The position numbers and the translations under genes are program-made. The notes beneath the pieces were generated by a model, which ran no database searches, was not told the DNA's origin, and was given only the letters and a program-made list of their open reading frames with translations. A stretch of DNA of 64,000 nt, from positions 62,001 through 126,000 of the forward strand of contig NZ_QDFY01000001.1 of NCBI RefSeq assembly GCF_003347635.1. The letters run 5' to 3'. Shown piece after piece: positions 8,248 to 17,680 of the stretch. This DNA is from Sphingosinicella terrae. Its GTDB lineage: Bacteria > Pseudomonadota > Alphaproteobacteria > Sphingomonadales > Sphingomonadaceae. The number at the start of each line of letters is the position of its first letter. Position 1 is the first letter of the stretch.

Positions 8248-8898
8248 ATGACCGAGCACAATTTCGAGCATATGCGCCGGGCGATGGTGGCGAGCCAGCT
8301 GCGGACGACCGGCGTCAACGATCCGCGGGTCGTGGCCGCGATGGGAGCGGTACCTCGCGAGCGCTTCGTCCCGGAGGATCGTAGCGCGCTCGCTTATGCC
8401 GACGCGCTGATCCCGCTCGGCCATGATCGACACCTCAACTCGCCCATGGCGCTCGGCCGGATGCTCACCGAAGCGCATCTGCGCGGCCATGAGCGGGCGC
8501 TGGTGATCGGCGCGGCCACCGGTTATGCGGCCGCGGTCGCAGCCCGGCTCGTCGGCTCGGTCGTCGCCGTCGAGGAGGTGCCGGAGCTGGCGGCCTTCGC
8601 CCGCACCGCGCTCGAAGGCAGTGGCGTGGAGCTCGTCGAGGGTCCGCTGGCGGAAGGCCATCGCGCCCGCGCGCCTTATGATTTCGTCCTGATCGATGGG
8701 GCGGTCGAGCATGTGCCGCCGGCGATCGTCGATCAGGTCGCCGACGGGGGCGAGGTCGCCCTGGCCTTGCTCGACCAGGGGGTGAGTCGGCTCTGCGTCG
8801 GCCGGGTGGTGGCGGGCGCGTTCGGCACGTCGGCCTTCGCCGACGCCGCCGCCGCCGTGCTTCCGGGCTTCGCGAAGCCGCGGGGATTCAGTTTTTGA
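8248..8898 (+). CDS. Protein-L-isoaspartate O-methyltransferase family protein, atypical SAM motif
   Basis: A 216-residue relative of protein-L-isoaspartate methyltransferase. The opening RRAMVASQLRTTGVNDPRVV and the following VPRERFVP match PCMT. However the SAM-binding loop reads ALVIGAATGYAAAVAA instead of the usual VLEVGTGSGY form, and the N-terminal part of the active site is LIPLGHDRHLNSPMALGRM. The canonical pcm gene is present elsewhere in the window (60392-61063). The ATG has AGGTGG at five bases. tolC begins 19 bases after its stop, a pairing commonly seen in sphingomonads, so the two are probably co-transcribed from the sigma-54 promoter or another leader promoter. Confidence 0.82.
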   Translation: MTEHNFEHMRRAMVASQLRTTGVNDPRVVAAMGAVPRERFVPEDRSALAYADALIPLGHDRHLNSPMALGRMLTEAHLRGHERALVIGAATGYAAAVAARLVGSVVAVEEVPELAAFARTALEGSGVELVEGPLAEGHRARAPYDFVLIDGAVEHVPPAIVDQVADGGEVALALLDQGVSRLCVGRVVAGAFGTSAFADAAAAVLPGFAKPRGFSF

Positions 8899-8917
8899 GA
8901 GACGGAGCGAGGGCGTA

Positions 8918-10393
8918 ATGCGGGGAAGGTTTCTGGTCGCGGCGGGCGCGGCCGCCTTGGCGACGGGCGGCATCGCCCATGCCGAGACCCAGACGATGCG
9001 CGACGCGCTCGCTCTGACCTATCGGGCGAACCCGACGATCATGGCGCAGCGTGCGCAGGTGCGCTCGCTCGACGAGGACGTGGCGATCGCGCGCGCCTCG
9101 GGCCGGCCGCAGGTCGACATCACCGCAGGCGTCAACCAGGACGTGTTCACCCGCAACCTTCCGGGCCGGAACGGTCGGGATTTCAGCGTCGGGGCCGACT
9201 TGAGCGTGCCGCTCTTCGCCGGCGGCCGCATCCGCAACGCGGTGCGGGCCGCCGATACCCGGGTCGAGGCGGGCCGCGCGGACCTGCGCGCGACCGAGGG
9301 CGATATCTTCACCGAGGCGGTAGCCGCCTATATGGACGTCATCCGCGACCGCAGCATCGTCCAGCTGAACGAGAATCAGGTCCGCGTGCTCGACACCAAT
9401 CTGCAGGCGACCCGCGACCGGTTCGAGGTCGGCGATCTCACCCGGACCGACGTCGCCCAGTCCGAGGCGCGGCTGGCGCTCGCGCAGAGCAATCTCGCCA
9501 CCGCCCGCGGTCAGCTCGAATCGAGCGAGGAGAATTTCCAGCGGGTCATCGGCGACGCGCCCGGCGACCTGCAGCCACCGCCGCCTTTGCCGCCCTTGCC
9601 CGGCGCCCCCGCGGATGCGGCCAGTGTCGCGCTGTCGAACAATGCGGACCTCGCCTCGATCGCCGCCCAGGCCCGTGCCGCCGGCTTCGACGTCGCCACC
9701 GTCCGCGGCGAGCGCCTGCCGACCATCTCGGCGGTCAGCAGCACCCGCTATCTGAGCGCGCTCGGCAGCAACGAGACCGGCGCCGGCGAGCCGCTGGGGC
9801 CGAACAGCACGACCAGCACCGGAATCGGGCTTTCCCTCAACGTGCCGCTCTACCAGGGCGGCGCGGCCGGGGCCCGGGTGCGGCGGGCGCAGGCGTTCCG
9901 GACCCAGCTGCTCGAACAGTCGATCGGTGTCGAGCGGCTGGTCGTCGCCAATGCGCGTGCCGCCTTCGCCGCCTGGCAGGCCGCGCAGGAGGCGATCGAA
10001 TCGAATGAGCTGGCGGTGGCCGCCAACGATCTGGCGCTCGAGGGCACCCGCGCGGAGCAGACGGTCGGCACCCGCAACGTCCTCGACGTTCTCAATGCCG
10101 AGCAGGAGCTGCTCAACGCCCAGGTCGCCTTGGTGACGGCGCGTCGCGACGCCTATGTCGCCGGCTTCCAGCTGCTCAACACGATGGGCCAGGCGGAGGC
10201 CGAGGATCTCAATCTCGATGCAGGGCCGCTCTACGATCCGGTCGATCATTACGATCGCTATTCGCGCAGCTGGAACGACTGGGACGACGGGCCGCCGGCG
10301 CGCCCCGTCTCGACCCGCACCGTTCCCGCCGACGCGGTCAGCCCGATCACCGAACTGGTGCCAAACACACCCGTGACAGAGGCGGAACAATAA
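8918..10393 (+). CDS. tolC: TolC family outer membrane protein
   Basis: A 491-residue outer-membrane channel of the TolC family, which connects inner-membrane pumps or type I secretion ABC transporters to the outside. It has a cleavable signal (AAALATGGIAHA) and two homologous halves of long alpha-helical repeats and beta-barrel strands: SVGADLSVPLFAGGRIRNAV in the first and GIGLSLNVPLYQGGAAGARV in the second. The C-terminal tail after DLNLDAGPLYDPVDHYDRY is a longer than usual Pro/Thr-rich extension. The start ATG has GGAGCGAGGG upstream. It follows the PCMT-like gene by 19 bases. Confidence 0.93.
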   Translation: MRGRFLVAAGAAALATGGIAHAETQTMRDALALTYRANPTIMAQRAQVRSLDEDVAIARASGRPQVDITAGVNQDVFTRNLPGRNGRDFSVGADLSVPLFAGGRIRNAVRAADTRVEAGRADLRATEGDIFTEAVAAYMDVIRDRSIVQLNENQVRVLDTNLQATRDRFEVGDLTRTDVAQSEARLALAQSNLATARGQLESSEENFQRVIGDAPGDLQPPPPLPPLPGAPADAASVALSNNADLASIAAQARAAGFDVATVRGERLPTISAVSSTRYLSALGSNETGAGEPLGPNSTTSTGIGLSLNVPLYQGGAAGARVRRAQAFRTQLLEQSIGVERLVVANARAAFAAWQAAQEAIESNELAVAANDLALEGTRAEQTVGTRNVLDVLNAEQELLNAQVALVTARRDAYVAGFQLLNTMGQAEAEDLNLDAGPLYDPVDHYDRYSRSWNDWDDGPPARPVSTRTVPADAVSPITELVPNTPVTEAEQ

Positions 10394-10466
10394 GCGATAA
10401 GCCCCTGCGAGGAACATATTTCGCGAGCCCTCATTGTTTCAGCAGACAGATAGATAGGGCCCTCGA

Positions 10467-10874
10467 ATGGGGGAAATTCAGCAAGACCCGTCGATGGAAG
10501 AGATACTGGCTTCCATCAAACGCGTGATCGCCGAGGACGGCCGTGCGGCCGCGTCCGGCGCTGCCCGGTCGCGGCGCGCCTCCACGGCCGCGCCGGCCTC
10601 GGCCGAGGAGGACGTGCTCGAGCTCGACGATCCGGTGACCGAGGAAACGGCCTTGCTGTCGAGCGATGCCGCCGCCGCCAGCCGCGAGCGCCTCGCCGCC
10701 TTGACCGCGCTTCGCCAGCGCACCGAGGTGCCGGCCGACAGCGGCGCGCTCGAAGCGGTCGTGAAGGACATGCTGCGGCCGATGCTCAAGGCGTGGCTCG
10801 ACGAGCACCTCCCCGAGATCGTCGAGCAGCTCGTCACCCGTGAGATCGCCCGGATCACCGGCCGAAATCTCTGA
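10467..10874 (+). CDS. popZ: DUF2497 / PopZ-like polar organizing protein
   Basis: A 135-residue protein with the two conserved ends of alphaproteobacterial PopZ: the N-terminal helix DPSMEEILASIKRVIAED that binds client proteins, and the C-terminal oligomerisation region LEAVVKDMLRPMLKAWLDEH followed by LPEIVEQLVTREIARI. The middle (residues about 28-85) is Ala-rich, acidic and probably disordered. In Caulobacter PopZ forms polar assemblies that capture the chromosome origin through ParB. It lies between tolC and a peptidase gene, upstream of valS, an order often found in sphingomonads. Confidence 0.85.
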   Translation: MGEIQQDPSMEEILASIKRVIAEDGRAAASGAARSRRASTAAPASAEEDVLELDDPVTEETALLSSDAAAASRERLAALTALRQRTEVPADSGALEAVVKDMLRPMLKAWLDEHLPEIVEQLVTREIARITGRNL

Positions 10875-10991
10875 TCCTCCCCGGGTGACGACAAGGGGAA
10901 GGCGGCGAGGGCACGACGAATAGGCGTCGAAACCTGCCGGCGACGCCGCGCCCTTGCCCGCACCGGCGCCGCTGGGCTAGGTCGCCAACCC

Positions 10992-13064
10992 ATGAAGAAG
11001 CTCATCGCCGCGAGCCTTGCCGCGCTCGCTCTCGCTTCGGCTTCGGCCGCCTCGGCCCGTCCGATTACCGCCACCGATCTCGCCACGATGCGCCGCCTCG
11101 CCGCTCCGACCGTGTCGCCGGACGGGCGCTGGGCGGTCTATCAGCTTCGCGAGACCGATCTCGAGGGCAATCGCGGCCGGCTCGATCTGTGGCTGCTCGA
11201 CCTCGGCCGTGCCGGCGCCGAGCCGGTGCGGATCGCCTCGACGGCCGAGCATAACGAGCATGACCCGCAATTCGCCGCCGACGGCCGCTTCCTTTACTAT
11301 CTGAGCGGCGCCTCGGGCAGCGAGCAATTGTGGCGGGTGGCTCTCCCCGGCGGCACCCCGGAGAGGGTCAGCGACCTCGGCACCGACCTTGCCGGCTACC
11401 GCCTTTCGCCGGCCGGCGACCGGATCGCGATCTGGGCCGACCGGCCGATGGAATGTGCCGATGTCGGCTGCGCCAACGTGACTTTGCCCGGTCCGGGCCA
11501 TGGCAGCGGCCGCGCCTATGACGAGATCTTCGTCCGGCACTGGGACGTCTGGGTCGAGCCCGGCGTGCGTTCCCGCATCTTCACCTTCCCGCTGGTCGAC
11601 GGCCGGCCGCAAGGCGGCGGCACGCCGGTGGCGCGCGACCTCGTCGGCGATTCGCCCTCAAAGCCGTTCGGCGGCGCCGAGGAGATCGCCTGGAGCCCGG
11701 ATGGGCGCATTCTCTATTTCACCTTGCGCGAGGGCGGACCGGGAGAGCCCAACTCGACCAATCTCGACATCTTCGCCGTTCCCGCCGACGGCTCGGCGGC
11801 GCCGACCAACCTCACCGACGCCAATGACGCGCTCGACAACCTCCCGGCCGTCTCCCCCGACGGCCGCTGGCTGGCCTATGTCGCGATGGCGCGCCCGACC
11901 TACGAGGCCGATCGCCAGGTGATCCGGCTGCGCGACCTCGCCACCGGCGAGACCCGTGCGCTCACCGCCGACTGGGATCGTTCGGTCGGCTCGCTCGCCT
12001 GGGCGCCGGACGGCCGCAGCCTCTTCGTCACCGCCGGCGACGTGCTCGACACGCCGCTGTTCCGGGTCGACGTGCCGAGCGGCCGGGTCACCCGCCTCAC
12101 CCAGGCGGGAACGGCGGGCAATGTCGTTCCGGTCCGCGACGGATCGGTCCTCTATACGCTCAACAGCCTGCAGGCCCCGGACGACCTCTACCGCCTCGAT
12201 CGTCGCGGCCGCTCGACAAGGCTGACGCGGGTCAATGCCGACAAGCTCGCCGGGCTCGACCCGGTCGAGGTCGAGCGGTTCAGTTTCCCCGGCGCCGGCG
12301 GCGACACCGTCTGGGGCCAGATCGTCAAGCCGGCCGGAGCCGAGGGGCGGCTGCCGGTCGCCTATCTCGTCCATGGGGGACCGCAGGGCTCCTTCGGCAA
12401 TAGCTGGTCCTATCGCTGGAATCCCTGGCTGTTCGCGGCCCCGGGCTATGCCGCGGTCAGCGTCGATTTCCACGGCTCGACCGGCTACGGCCAGGCCTTC
12501 ACCGACGCGATCAACCGCGACTGGGGCGGCGCGCCGCTCGAGGATTTGCGCCTCGGCCTCGCCGCCGCGGGCCGCGAGGATCCGGCGATCGACATCGCCA
12601 ATGCCTGCGCGCTCGGCGGCTCCTATGGCGGCTACATGATGAACTGGATCGCCGGCAACTGGCCCGAAGGGTTCAAGTGCCTGGTCAACCATGCCGGCGT
12701 CTTCGATCTGCGGGCCATGTCCTACGAGACCGAGGAATTGTGGTTCACCGAATGGGAGTTCGGCGGTCCCTATTTCGAGCCCGCCGCCGCCGAGGTGATG
12801 GAGCGCTGGAATCCGGTACGGTTCGTCACCGAATGGCGCACGCCGATGCTGGTCATCCATGGCGAGCGCGACTTCCGCATCCCCTACAGCCAGTCGCTCG
12901 CCGCCTTCACCGCGCTCCAGCGCCGCAACATCCCCTCGCGGCTGCTCGTCTTCCCGGACGAGAATCACTGGATCCTGAAGCCCCAGAACAGCATCCAATG
13001 GTATCGCGAGGTCCATGGCTGGCTCGACCGCTGGCTGCGCGGGGAGGGGGCTGGGCAGCGCTGA
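10992..13064 (+). CDS. S9 family prolyl oligopeptidase / dipeptidyl peptidase, exported
   Basis: A 690-residue secreted serine peptidase. A signal peptide (KKLIAASLAALALASASAASA) is followed by a beta-propeller with repeated SPDGRWxxY and WxPDGR blades (for example VSPDGRWAVYQL, AWSPDGRILYFT, APDGRSLFVT) and a C-terminal alpha/beta-hydrolase domain. The catalytic triad is visible as Ser 544 in GGSYGGYM, Asp 627 in GERDFRIP and His 659 in DENHWI. It should release di- or oligopeptides in the periplasm, similar to DPP5 or acylaminoacyl-peptidase groups. The gene lies between popZ and a toxin-like pair. Confidence 0.92.
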   Translation: MKKLIAASLAALALASASAASARPITATDLATMRRLAAPTVSPDGRWAVYQLRETDLEGNRGRLDLWLLDLGRAGAEPVRIASTAEHNEHDPQFAADGRFLYYLSGASGSEQLWRVALPGGTPERVSDLGTDLAGYRLSPAGDRIAIWADRPMECADVGCANVTLPGPGHGSGRAYDEIFVRHWDVWVEPGVRSRIFTFPLVDGRPQGGGTPVARDLVGDSPSKPFGGAEEIAWSPDGRILYFTLREGGPGEPNSTNLDIFAVPADGSAAPTNLTDANDALDNLPAVSPDGRWLAYVAMARPTYEADRQVIRLRDLATGETRALTADWDRSVGSLAWAPDGRSLFVTAGDVLDTPLFRVDVPSGRVTRLTQAGTAGNVVPVRDGSVLYTLNSLQAPDDLYRLDRRGRSTRLTRVNADKLAGLDPVEVERFSFPGAGGDTVWGQIVKPAGAEGRLPVAYLVHGGPQGSFGNSWSYRWNPWLFAAPGYAAVSVDFHGSTGYGQAFTDAINRDWGGAPLEDLRLGLAAAGREDPAIDIANACALGGSYGGYMMNWIAGNWPEGFKCLVNHAGVFDLRAMSYETEELWFTEWEFGGPYFEPAAAEVMERWNPVRFVTEWRTPMLVIHGERDFRIPYSQSLAAFTALQRRNIPSRLLVFPDENHWILKPQNSIQWYREVHGWLDRWLRGEGAGQR

Positions 13065-13086
13065 GCCGATCGCCTATATTGCCGAC

Positions 13087-13311
13087 ATGGCGAAAAGGCT
13101 GCCCGACAAGACGGTGGTGGAGGTGGAAGGGCCCATCGATCCGGGCAAGCCCGACAAGGCCCGATATCGGATCGTGCGCCGCGACGGTACGCAGGTGCGT
13201 CTGCGCGTCATAGACGCCGACGGTCCACGCTTTGCTGCAGACCTGCAGGCGTCGTTCGCGGCGAACGTGCGTCGGGCGCGAGCGGAGAATCGCGCGCTGA
13301 ACGACGATTGA
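13087..13311 (+). CDS. Small protein paired with zeta-toxin-like gene, possible antitoxin
   Basis: A 74-residue charged protein (MAKRLPDKTVVEVEGPIDPG at the start, FAANVRRARAENRALNDD at the end) that I do not recognise. Its TGA overlaps the TTG start of the next gene by TTGA, so the two are translated together. Its size, charge and position directly before a zeta-like kinase suggest an antitoxin, which is inference from context only; epsilon and PezA antitoxins look different. Codon use is less GC-biased than in the flanking peptidase and valS genes, hinting that the pair was acquired. Confidence 0.6.
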   Translation: MAKRLPDKTVVEVEGPIDPGKPDKARYRIVRRDGTQVRLRVIDADGPRFAADLQASFAANVRRARAENRALNDD

Positions 13312-13928
13312 TCGTCAAGGGGGAGGCGCCGCCGCGGCTGTGGATCGTGGCTGGCCCGAATGGATCGGGCAAGAGTACCCTCTATGGCCGAAGCGACGTG
13401 GCCGAATTTGACGGCTCCGTCTGGATCATCAACCCGGATCTGCTGACGCGGCGCCTTCAGACCAGCGAGGGGCTGGACCTCGTCGCCGCCAATCTCGCCG
13501 CCGTGAAGCGAATCGAGCAGTGGTTGGACGCGTCGATCGACGTGCACCAGACGATCGGCGTCGAGACTGTCCTCTCCACCTCCAAATATCGGCGTCTCGT
13601 CAGCAAGGCGAAGGAACGCGGCTTCGAAGTCCGGCTCATCTACGTCTATGTCGACACGCTTCAGCGGCAGCTCGAGCGAATACGCCTTCGCGTCGCCAAG
13701 GGCGGTCACGACGTTCCGCTAGACAAGGCCGCTTCGCGCCGCGGGCGCTCCTTCGGCGAATTTCCGTGGTTCTTCTGGATGGCCGACCAAGCCTGGGTGT
13801 TCGACAATTCCGGAGCGGAGCCCAAGCTGGTGGCCGGGAAGGAGGGTCCGTCGGCGGCGGTGCTCAGTGAATCGCTGCATGAACAGCTGCGCGGCGGTAT
13901 CAGGTCCTTCGTGCAGTGGGACGACTAA
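13308..13928 (+). CDS. Zeta toxin-like P-loop kinase / predicted ATPase
   Basis: A 206-residue P-loop protein of the zeta toxin/COG4185 type. Walker A is GPNGSGKST at 16-24, followed by WIINPDLLTR, where zeta kinases carry an acidic residue (here Asp 44), and IGVETVLSTSKYRRLV, matching the family's E-T-x-hydrophobic-S segment. EVRLIYVYVDTLQRQLERI continues the fold, and VPLDKAASRRGRSF lies where zeta proteins have arginines used in phosphate transfer. Zeta toxins phosphorylate UDP-N-acetylglucosamine; many chromosomal relatives are uncharacterised. Translation probably starts at TTG 13308, coupled to the upstream small gene. The pair sits between the peptidase and valS. Confidence 0.75.
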   Translation: MIVKGEAPPRLWIVAGPNGSGKSTLYGRSDVAEFDGSVWIINPDLLTRRLQTSEGLDLVAANLAAVKRIEQWLDASIDVHQTIGVETVLSTSKYRRLVSKAKERGFEVRLIYVYVDTLQRQLERIRLRVAKGGHDVPLDKAASRRGRSFGEFPWFFWMADQAWVFDNSGAEPKLVAGKEGPSAAVLSESLHEQLRGGIRSFVQWDD

Positions 13929-13971
13929 GGCAGCGGCTTCACAACCGGCAATCTCCCGCTAAAGCCGCCGA

Positions 13972-16611
13972 ATGACTGAATTGCCGAAGACGTTCGACCC
14001 AGCCGAGATCGAGGCGCGCTGGTACCGCCGCTGGGAGGAGGAGGGGCTGTTCCGCCCCGAGCGCCGCCAGGCACAGCCGTGGACGATCGTCATGCCGCCG
14101 CCCAACGTCACCGGCTCGCTCCATATCGGCCACGCGCTCGACATCACCTTGCAGGACGTGCTGACCCGCCACGCCCGTCTCCAGGGCAAGGACGCTCTAT
14201 GGGTGGTCGGGACCGACCATGCCGGCATCGCCACCCAGATGGTGGTCGAGCGCAACCTAGAGAGCCAGGGGCTCAAGCGGGTCGACATCGGCCGCGAGGC
14301 CTTCGTCGATCATATCTGGGAATGGAAGGCGCAGTCGGGCGGTTCGATCACCCGCCAGCTGCGCCGGCTCGGCGCCTCCTGCGACTGGTCGAACGAGCGT
14401 TTCACCATGGATCCGGGCTTCTCCGCCGCGGTGATCAAGGTGTTCGTCCAGCTCTATCGTGACGGTCTGCTCTACCGCGACAAGAGGCTGGTCAACTGGG
14501 ATCCCCGGTTCGGCACCGCCATCTCCGATCTCGAGGTCGAGACCCGAGAGGTGCAGGGACAGTTCTGGCATCTCAGATATCCGCTCGAGGACGGCAGCGG
14601 GTTCATCCACGTCGCCACGACCCGGCCCGAGACGATGCTCGCCGACATGGCGGTCGCCGTCCATCCCGAGGACGAGCGCTATCGGGCGCTGATCGGCCGC
14701 AACGTTCGGCTGCCGATCACCGGCCGGCTGGTGCCGATCATCGCCGACGCGCATGCCGATCCCGAGCTCGGCTCGGGCGCGGTCAAGATCACGCCGGGCC
14801 ACGACTTCAACGATTTCGAGGTCGGCAAGCGCGCCGGCATGAAGCCGGTCGACATGCTCAACATGCTCGATGCCGAGGCACGGGCCGTGCAGACCCGCGA
14901 CGGCTTGGTTCCGGCCGACCTGGTCGGGCTCGACCGCTTCGATGCCCGCAAGCGGGTCGTCGAGCGGCTCGAGACGGAGGGCCTGGTCGAGCGGGTCGAG
15001 GACCGCGCCATCCAGCTTCCCTATGGCGACCGGTCGGGCGTCGCCATCGAGCCCTGGCTCACCGACCAATGGTATGTCGACGCCGCCACCTTGGCCAAGC
15101 CGGCGATCGAGGCGGTGCGCAGCGGCGACATCAAGGTCGTGCCGAAGACCTGGGAGAAGACCTGGTTCAACTGGCTGGAGAACATCCAGCCCTGGTGCGT
15201 GTCCCGCCAGCTCTGGTGGGGTCACCAGATCCCGGCCTGGTATGACGAGGAGGGGAATGTCTTCGTCGCCGAGACCGAGGCCGAGGCGCGCGCCGAAGCC
15301 GGGAATCGCCCGCTGCGCCGTGACTCCGACGTGCTCGACACCTGGTTCTCCTCGGCCTTGTGGCCGTTCGCCACCCTGGGCTGGCCGGAACAGACCGAGA
15401 CGCTTCGCCGCCACTATCCCAACGACGTCCTCATTTCGGGGTTCGACATCATCTTCTTCTGGGACGCCCGGATGGCGATGCAGGGCTACCATTTCATGGG
15501 CAAGGCGCCCTGGAAGACCTTGTACCTTCACGGGTTGGTGCGCGATTCCAAGGGCCAGAAGATGTCCAAGTCGAAGGGCAATACGGTCGATCCGATCGGT
15601 CTGGTCGACCGTTACGGCGCCGATGCCCTGCGCTTCACCCTGGCGGCGATGGAAAGCCAGGGGCGCGACATCAAGCTCGACGAGAAGAGGGTCGAGGGCT
15701 ACCGCAATTTCGGCACCAAATTGTGGAACGCCGCCCGCTTCTGCCAGGCCAATGGCATCGGCGCCTCGGCCGCGCTGGAGCCGCCGGCGGCGACGCTCCC
15801 CGTCAACCGATGGATCGTCGGCGAGACGGTGCGGACCGTCCAGGCGCTCGACATCGCCATGGCCGAATTACGTTACGACGAGAGCGCCAACGTCATCTAC
15901 CATTTCGTGTGGGACGGCTTCTGCGACTGGTATCTCGAGCTCATCAAGCCGGTCCTGGCTGAAGCTTCGCCGGCGCAGGACGAGACCCGCGCCGTCGCCG
16001 GCTGGGTGCTCGACCAGATCCTGGTCATGCTCCATCCGTTCATGCCGTTCGTCACCGAGGAATTGTGGAACGCGCTCGGCGATCGGGCCTATCCGCTCAT
16101 CCTGGCGAAATGGCCGGTGCCCGACGCACGGGCGCTCGATCCCGAGGCAGGGCCGGAGATCGACTGGCTGATCCGGCTGATCAACGCGATCCGAGCCGCC
16201 CGTTCCGAATTGAACGTGCCGCCGGCGGCGAAGCTGGCGCTCCATGTCCGGGACGCCTCGGAGGCGACCGGGGCGCGGCTCGACCGCCACGGCGCCGCCC
16301 TTCGCCGGCTCGCCCGGCTGGAATCGGTCTCGCACGATCTGCCCGAGGGCGGCGCCGCACAGGTGATCGTCGACGAAGCGACCTTCATCCTGCCGCTGGA
16401 GGGCGTGATCGACATCGAGGCCGAGCGCCAGCGCCTCGCCAAGGCGGCGCAGGCGGCCGAGAAGGAACGCGACTCGCTGGCCGCGCGCCTGGCCAATCCG
16501 AGCTTCGTCGAGCGGGCCAAGCCGGAGGCTGTCGAGAAGGCGAGGGCCGACCATGCCGAAAAGGCCTCCGACGCCGATCGCTACCGCGCCGCGCTGGCGC
16601 GGCTGGGGTGA
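13972..16611 (+). CDS. valS: Valine--tRNA ligase
   Basis: A full-length class I synthetase of 879 residues. HIGH is at 51-54 (GSLHIGHAL) and KMSKS at 530-534 ([10 protein letters not shown]). The editing domain that removes threonyl-tRNA is inserted between them ([17 protein letters not shown] near 210-225). [16 protein letters not shown] leads back into the catalytic core. The anticodon-binding helices and the C-terminal coiled-coil arm ([20 protein letters not shown]) are present. No strong ribosome-binding site precedes the ATG. It ends 33 bases before the convergent lipid kinase. Confidence 0.98.
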   Translation: MTELPKTFDPAEIEARWYRRWEEEGLFRPERRQAQPWTIVMPPPNVTGSLHIGHALDITLQDVLTRHARLQGKDALWVVGTDHAGIATQMVVERNLESQGLKRVDIGREAFVDHIWEWKAQSGGSITRQLRRLGASCDWSNERFTMDPGFSAAVIKVFVQLYRDGLLYRDKRLVNWDPRFGTAISDLEVETREVQGQFWHLRYPLEDGSGFIHVATTRPETMLADMAVAVHPEDERYRALIGRNVRLPITGRLVPIIADAHADPELGSGAVKITPGHDFNDFEVGKRAGMKPVDMLNMLDAEARAVQTRDGLVPADLVGLDRFDARKRVVERLETEGLVERVEDRAIQLPYGDRSGVAIEPWLTDQWYVDAATLAKPAIEAVRSGDIKVVPKTWEKTWFNWLENIQPWCVSRQLWWGHQIPAWYDEEGNVFVAETEAEARAEAGNRPLRRDSDVLDTWFSSALWPFATLGWPEQTETLRRHYPNDVLISGFDIIFFWDARMAMQGYHFMGKAPWKTLYLHGLVRDSKGQKMSKSKGNTVDPIGLVDRYGADALRFTLAAMESQGRDIKLDEKRVEGYRNFGTKLWNAARFCQANGIGASAALEPPAATLPVNRWIVGETVRTVQALDIAMAELRYDESANVIYHFVWDGFCDWYLELIKPVLAEASPAQDETRAVAGWVLDQILVMLHPFMPFVTEELWNALGDRAYPLILAKWPVPDARALDPEAGPEIDWLIRLINAIRAARSELNVPPAAKLALHVRDASEATGARLDRHGAALRRLARLESVSHDLPEGGAAQVIVDEATFILPLEGVIDIEAERQRLAKAAQAAEKERDSLAARLANPSFVERAKPEAVEKARADHAEKASDADRYRAALARLG

Positions 16612-16644
16612 TCGGGAGGGGGTAGGGCGCGGAATTCGTCCCGT

Positions 16645-17538
16645 TCAGGCCGGCACCACCACCTCGATCGCGCGCTGGGCGACCGCCGCCGTCACCGGGG
16701 TCTTGGCAAGAACCTCGCCGTCGATCGAGATGCGCTGGCGCGGCCTCGCCTCAATCCGCAGCTCGCGCCCATGGAATTCGACCGTGCCGGCGTCGCGCGC
16801 GGGGAGCTTCCAATATTTGGCGAACCAGTCCCAGATCAGCCGCAGCGAGCTTCGGCCGGTGACCGCCTGGACGACGATCTCTCCACTGGCGACATCGGCT
16901 TTCTCGACCAGCTCGACGCCGCCATGAAAGGCGCCGTTGGCGATGCGGACTTCCGTCGCCCACACCGTGTGCCGTTCCTTGCCGTCGTCGACGATCAGCT
17001 TGAACGGATGGAAGCGCGCGAGGCAGTAGAGCGCCCACAGGAGATAGCCGACGCGGCCGAGCCAGCGCTTGAGCTTGTGCGGCACGCCCTCGCCGATCAT
17101 CGGCGACAGGCCCATCGCGGCGCAATTCGCGAAATAGTCGCCGTCGATCAGGCCGAGGTCGATGCGGCGTCGCCGGCCGGTGGCGATGACCTGGATTGCG
17201 CCGTCGAGATCGAGCGGGATTCCCAGCGTGCGGGCGAAGCTGTTGGCCGTCCCCAATGGCAGCAACGCGAAGACGCAGTCGCGGTCGACGATCTCGTCGA
17301 CAGTGCAGGAGAGCGAACCGTCGCCGCCGCCGACGATCACCATCGGCGCGCCGCTCCTTACCGCCGCCTGCATGGTGGGGATGAGCTTGCGCGGGTCGCG
17401 GACGGCGTGGACCTCGAGCAGCTCGATCCCCGCCGATCGCAGCTTGTCGGCGGCTTCGCGCATCCTCTCCTCGCCTTGCCGCGAATGGGCGTTGACGACG
17501 AGGACGGCCTGGCGGGGGACGGGTCTGGAAGAACTCAC
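16645..17538 (-). CDS. Diacylglycerol kinase-type lipid kinase (YegS/DagK family)
   Basis: A 297-residue lipid kinase with the DAGK catalytic fold. The nucleotide-binding signature VIVGGGDGSLSCTVDEI lies near residue 65-80, followed by FALLPLGTANSFARTLGIP and the second-domain signature IDLGLIDGDYFANCAAMGLS. These proteins phosphorylate diacylglycerol or related lipids at the membrane. The GTG start at 17538 (MSSSRPVPRQAVLVVNAHS) is chosen because the frame upstream is the antisense of the hemB leader. It is divergent from hemB, with about 140 bases of shared upstream region. Confidence 0.85.
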   Translation of the reverse strand: MSSSRPVPRQAVLVVNAHSRQGEERMREAADKLRSAGIELLEVHAVRDPRKLIPTMQAAVRSGAPMVIVGGGDGSLSCTVDEIVDRDCVFALLPLGTANSFARTLGIPLDLDGAIQVIATGRRRRIDLGLIDGDYFANCAAMGLSPMIGEGVPHKLKRWLGRVGYLLWALYCLARFHPFKLIVDDGKERHTVWATEVRIANGAFHGGVELVEKADVASGEIVVQAVTGRSSLRLIWDWFAKYWKLPARDAGTVEFHGRELRIEARPRQRISIDGEVLAKTPVTAAVAQRAIEVVVPA

Positions 17539-17680
17539 CCCGCCCCAACTCGCAACGCGGCCGGAATGTTCACGGCGCCGCGCCGAACAACGCATCGGCC
17601 CAGCCATCGAAGCTTCGGGTCCCCCGCCGCGCAAAAGCGAATTCCACTTTCCCGGAAAGCGCTCTAAGCCTCCCGGCGAC

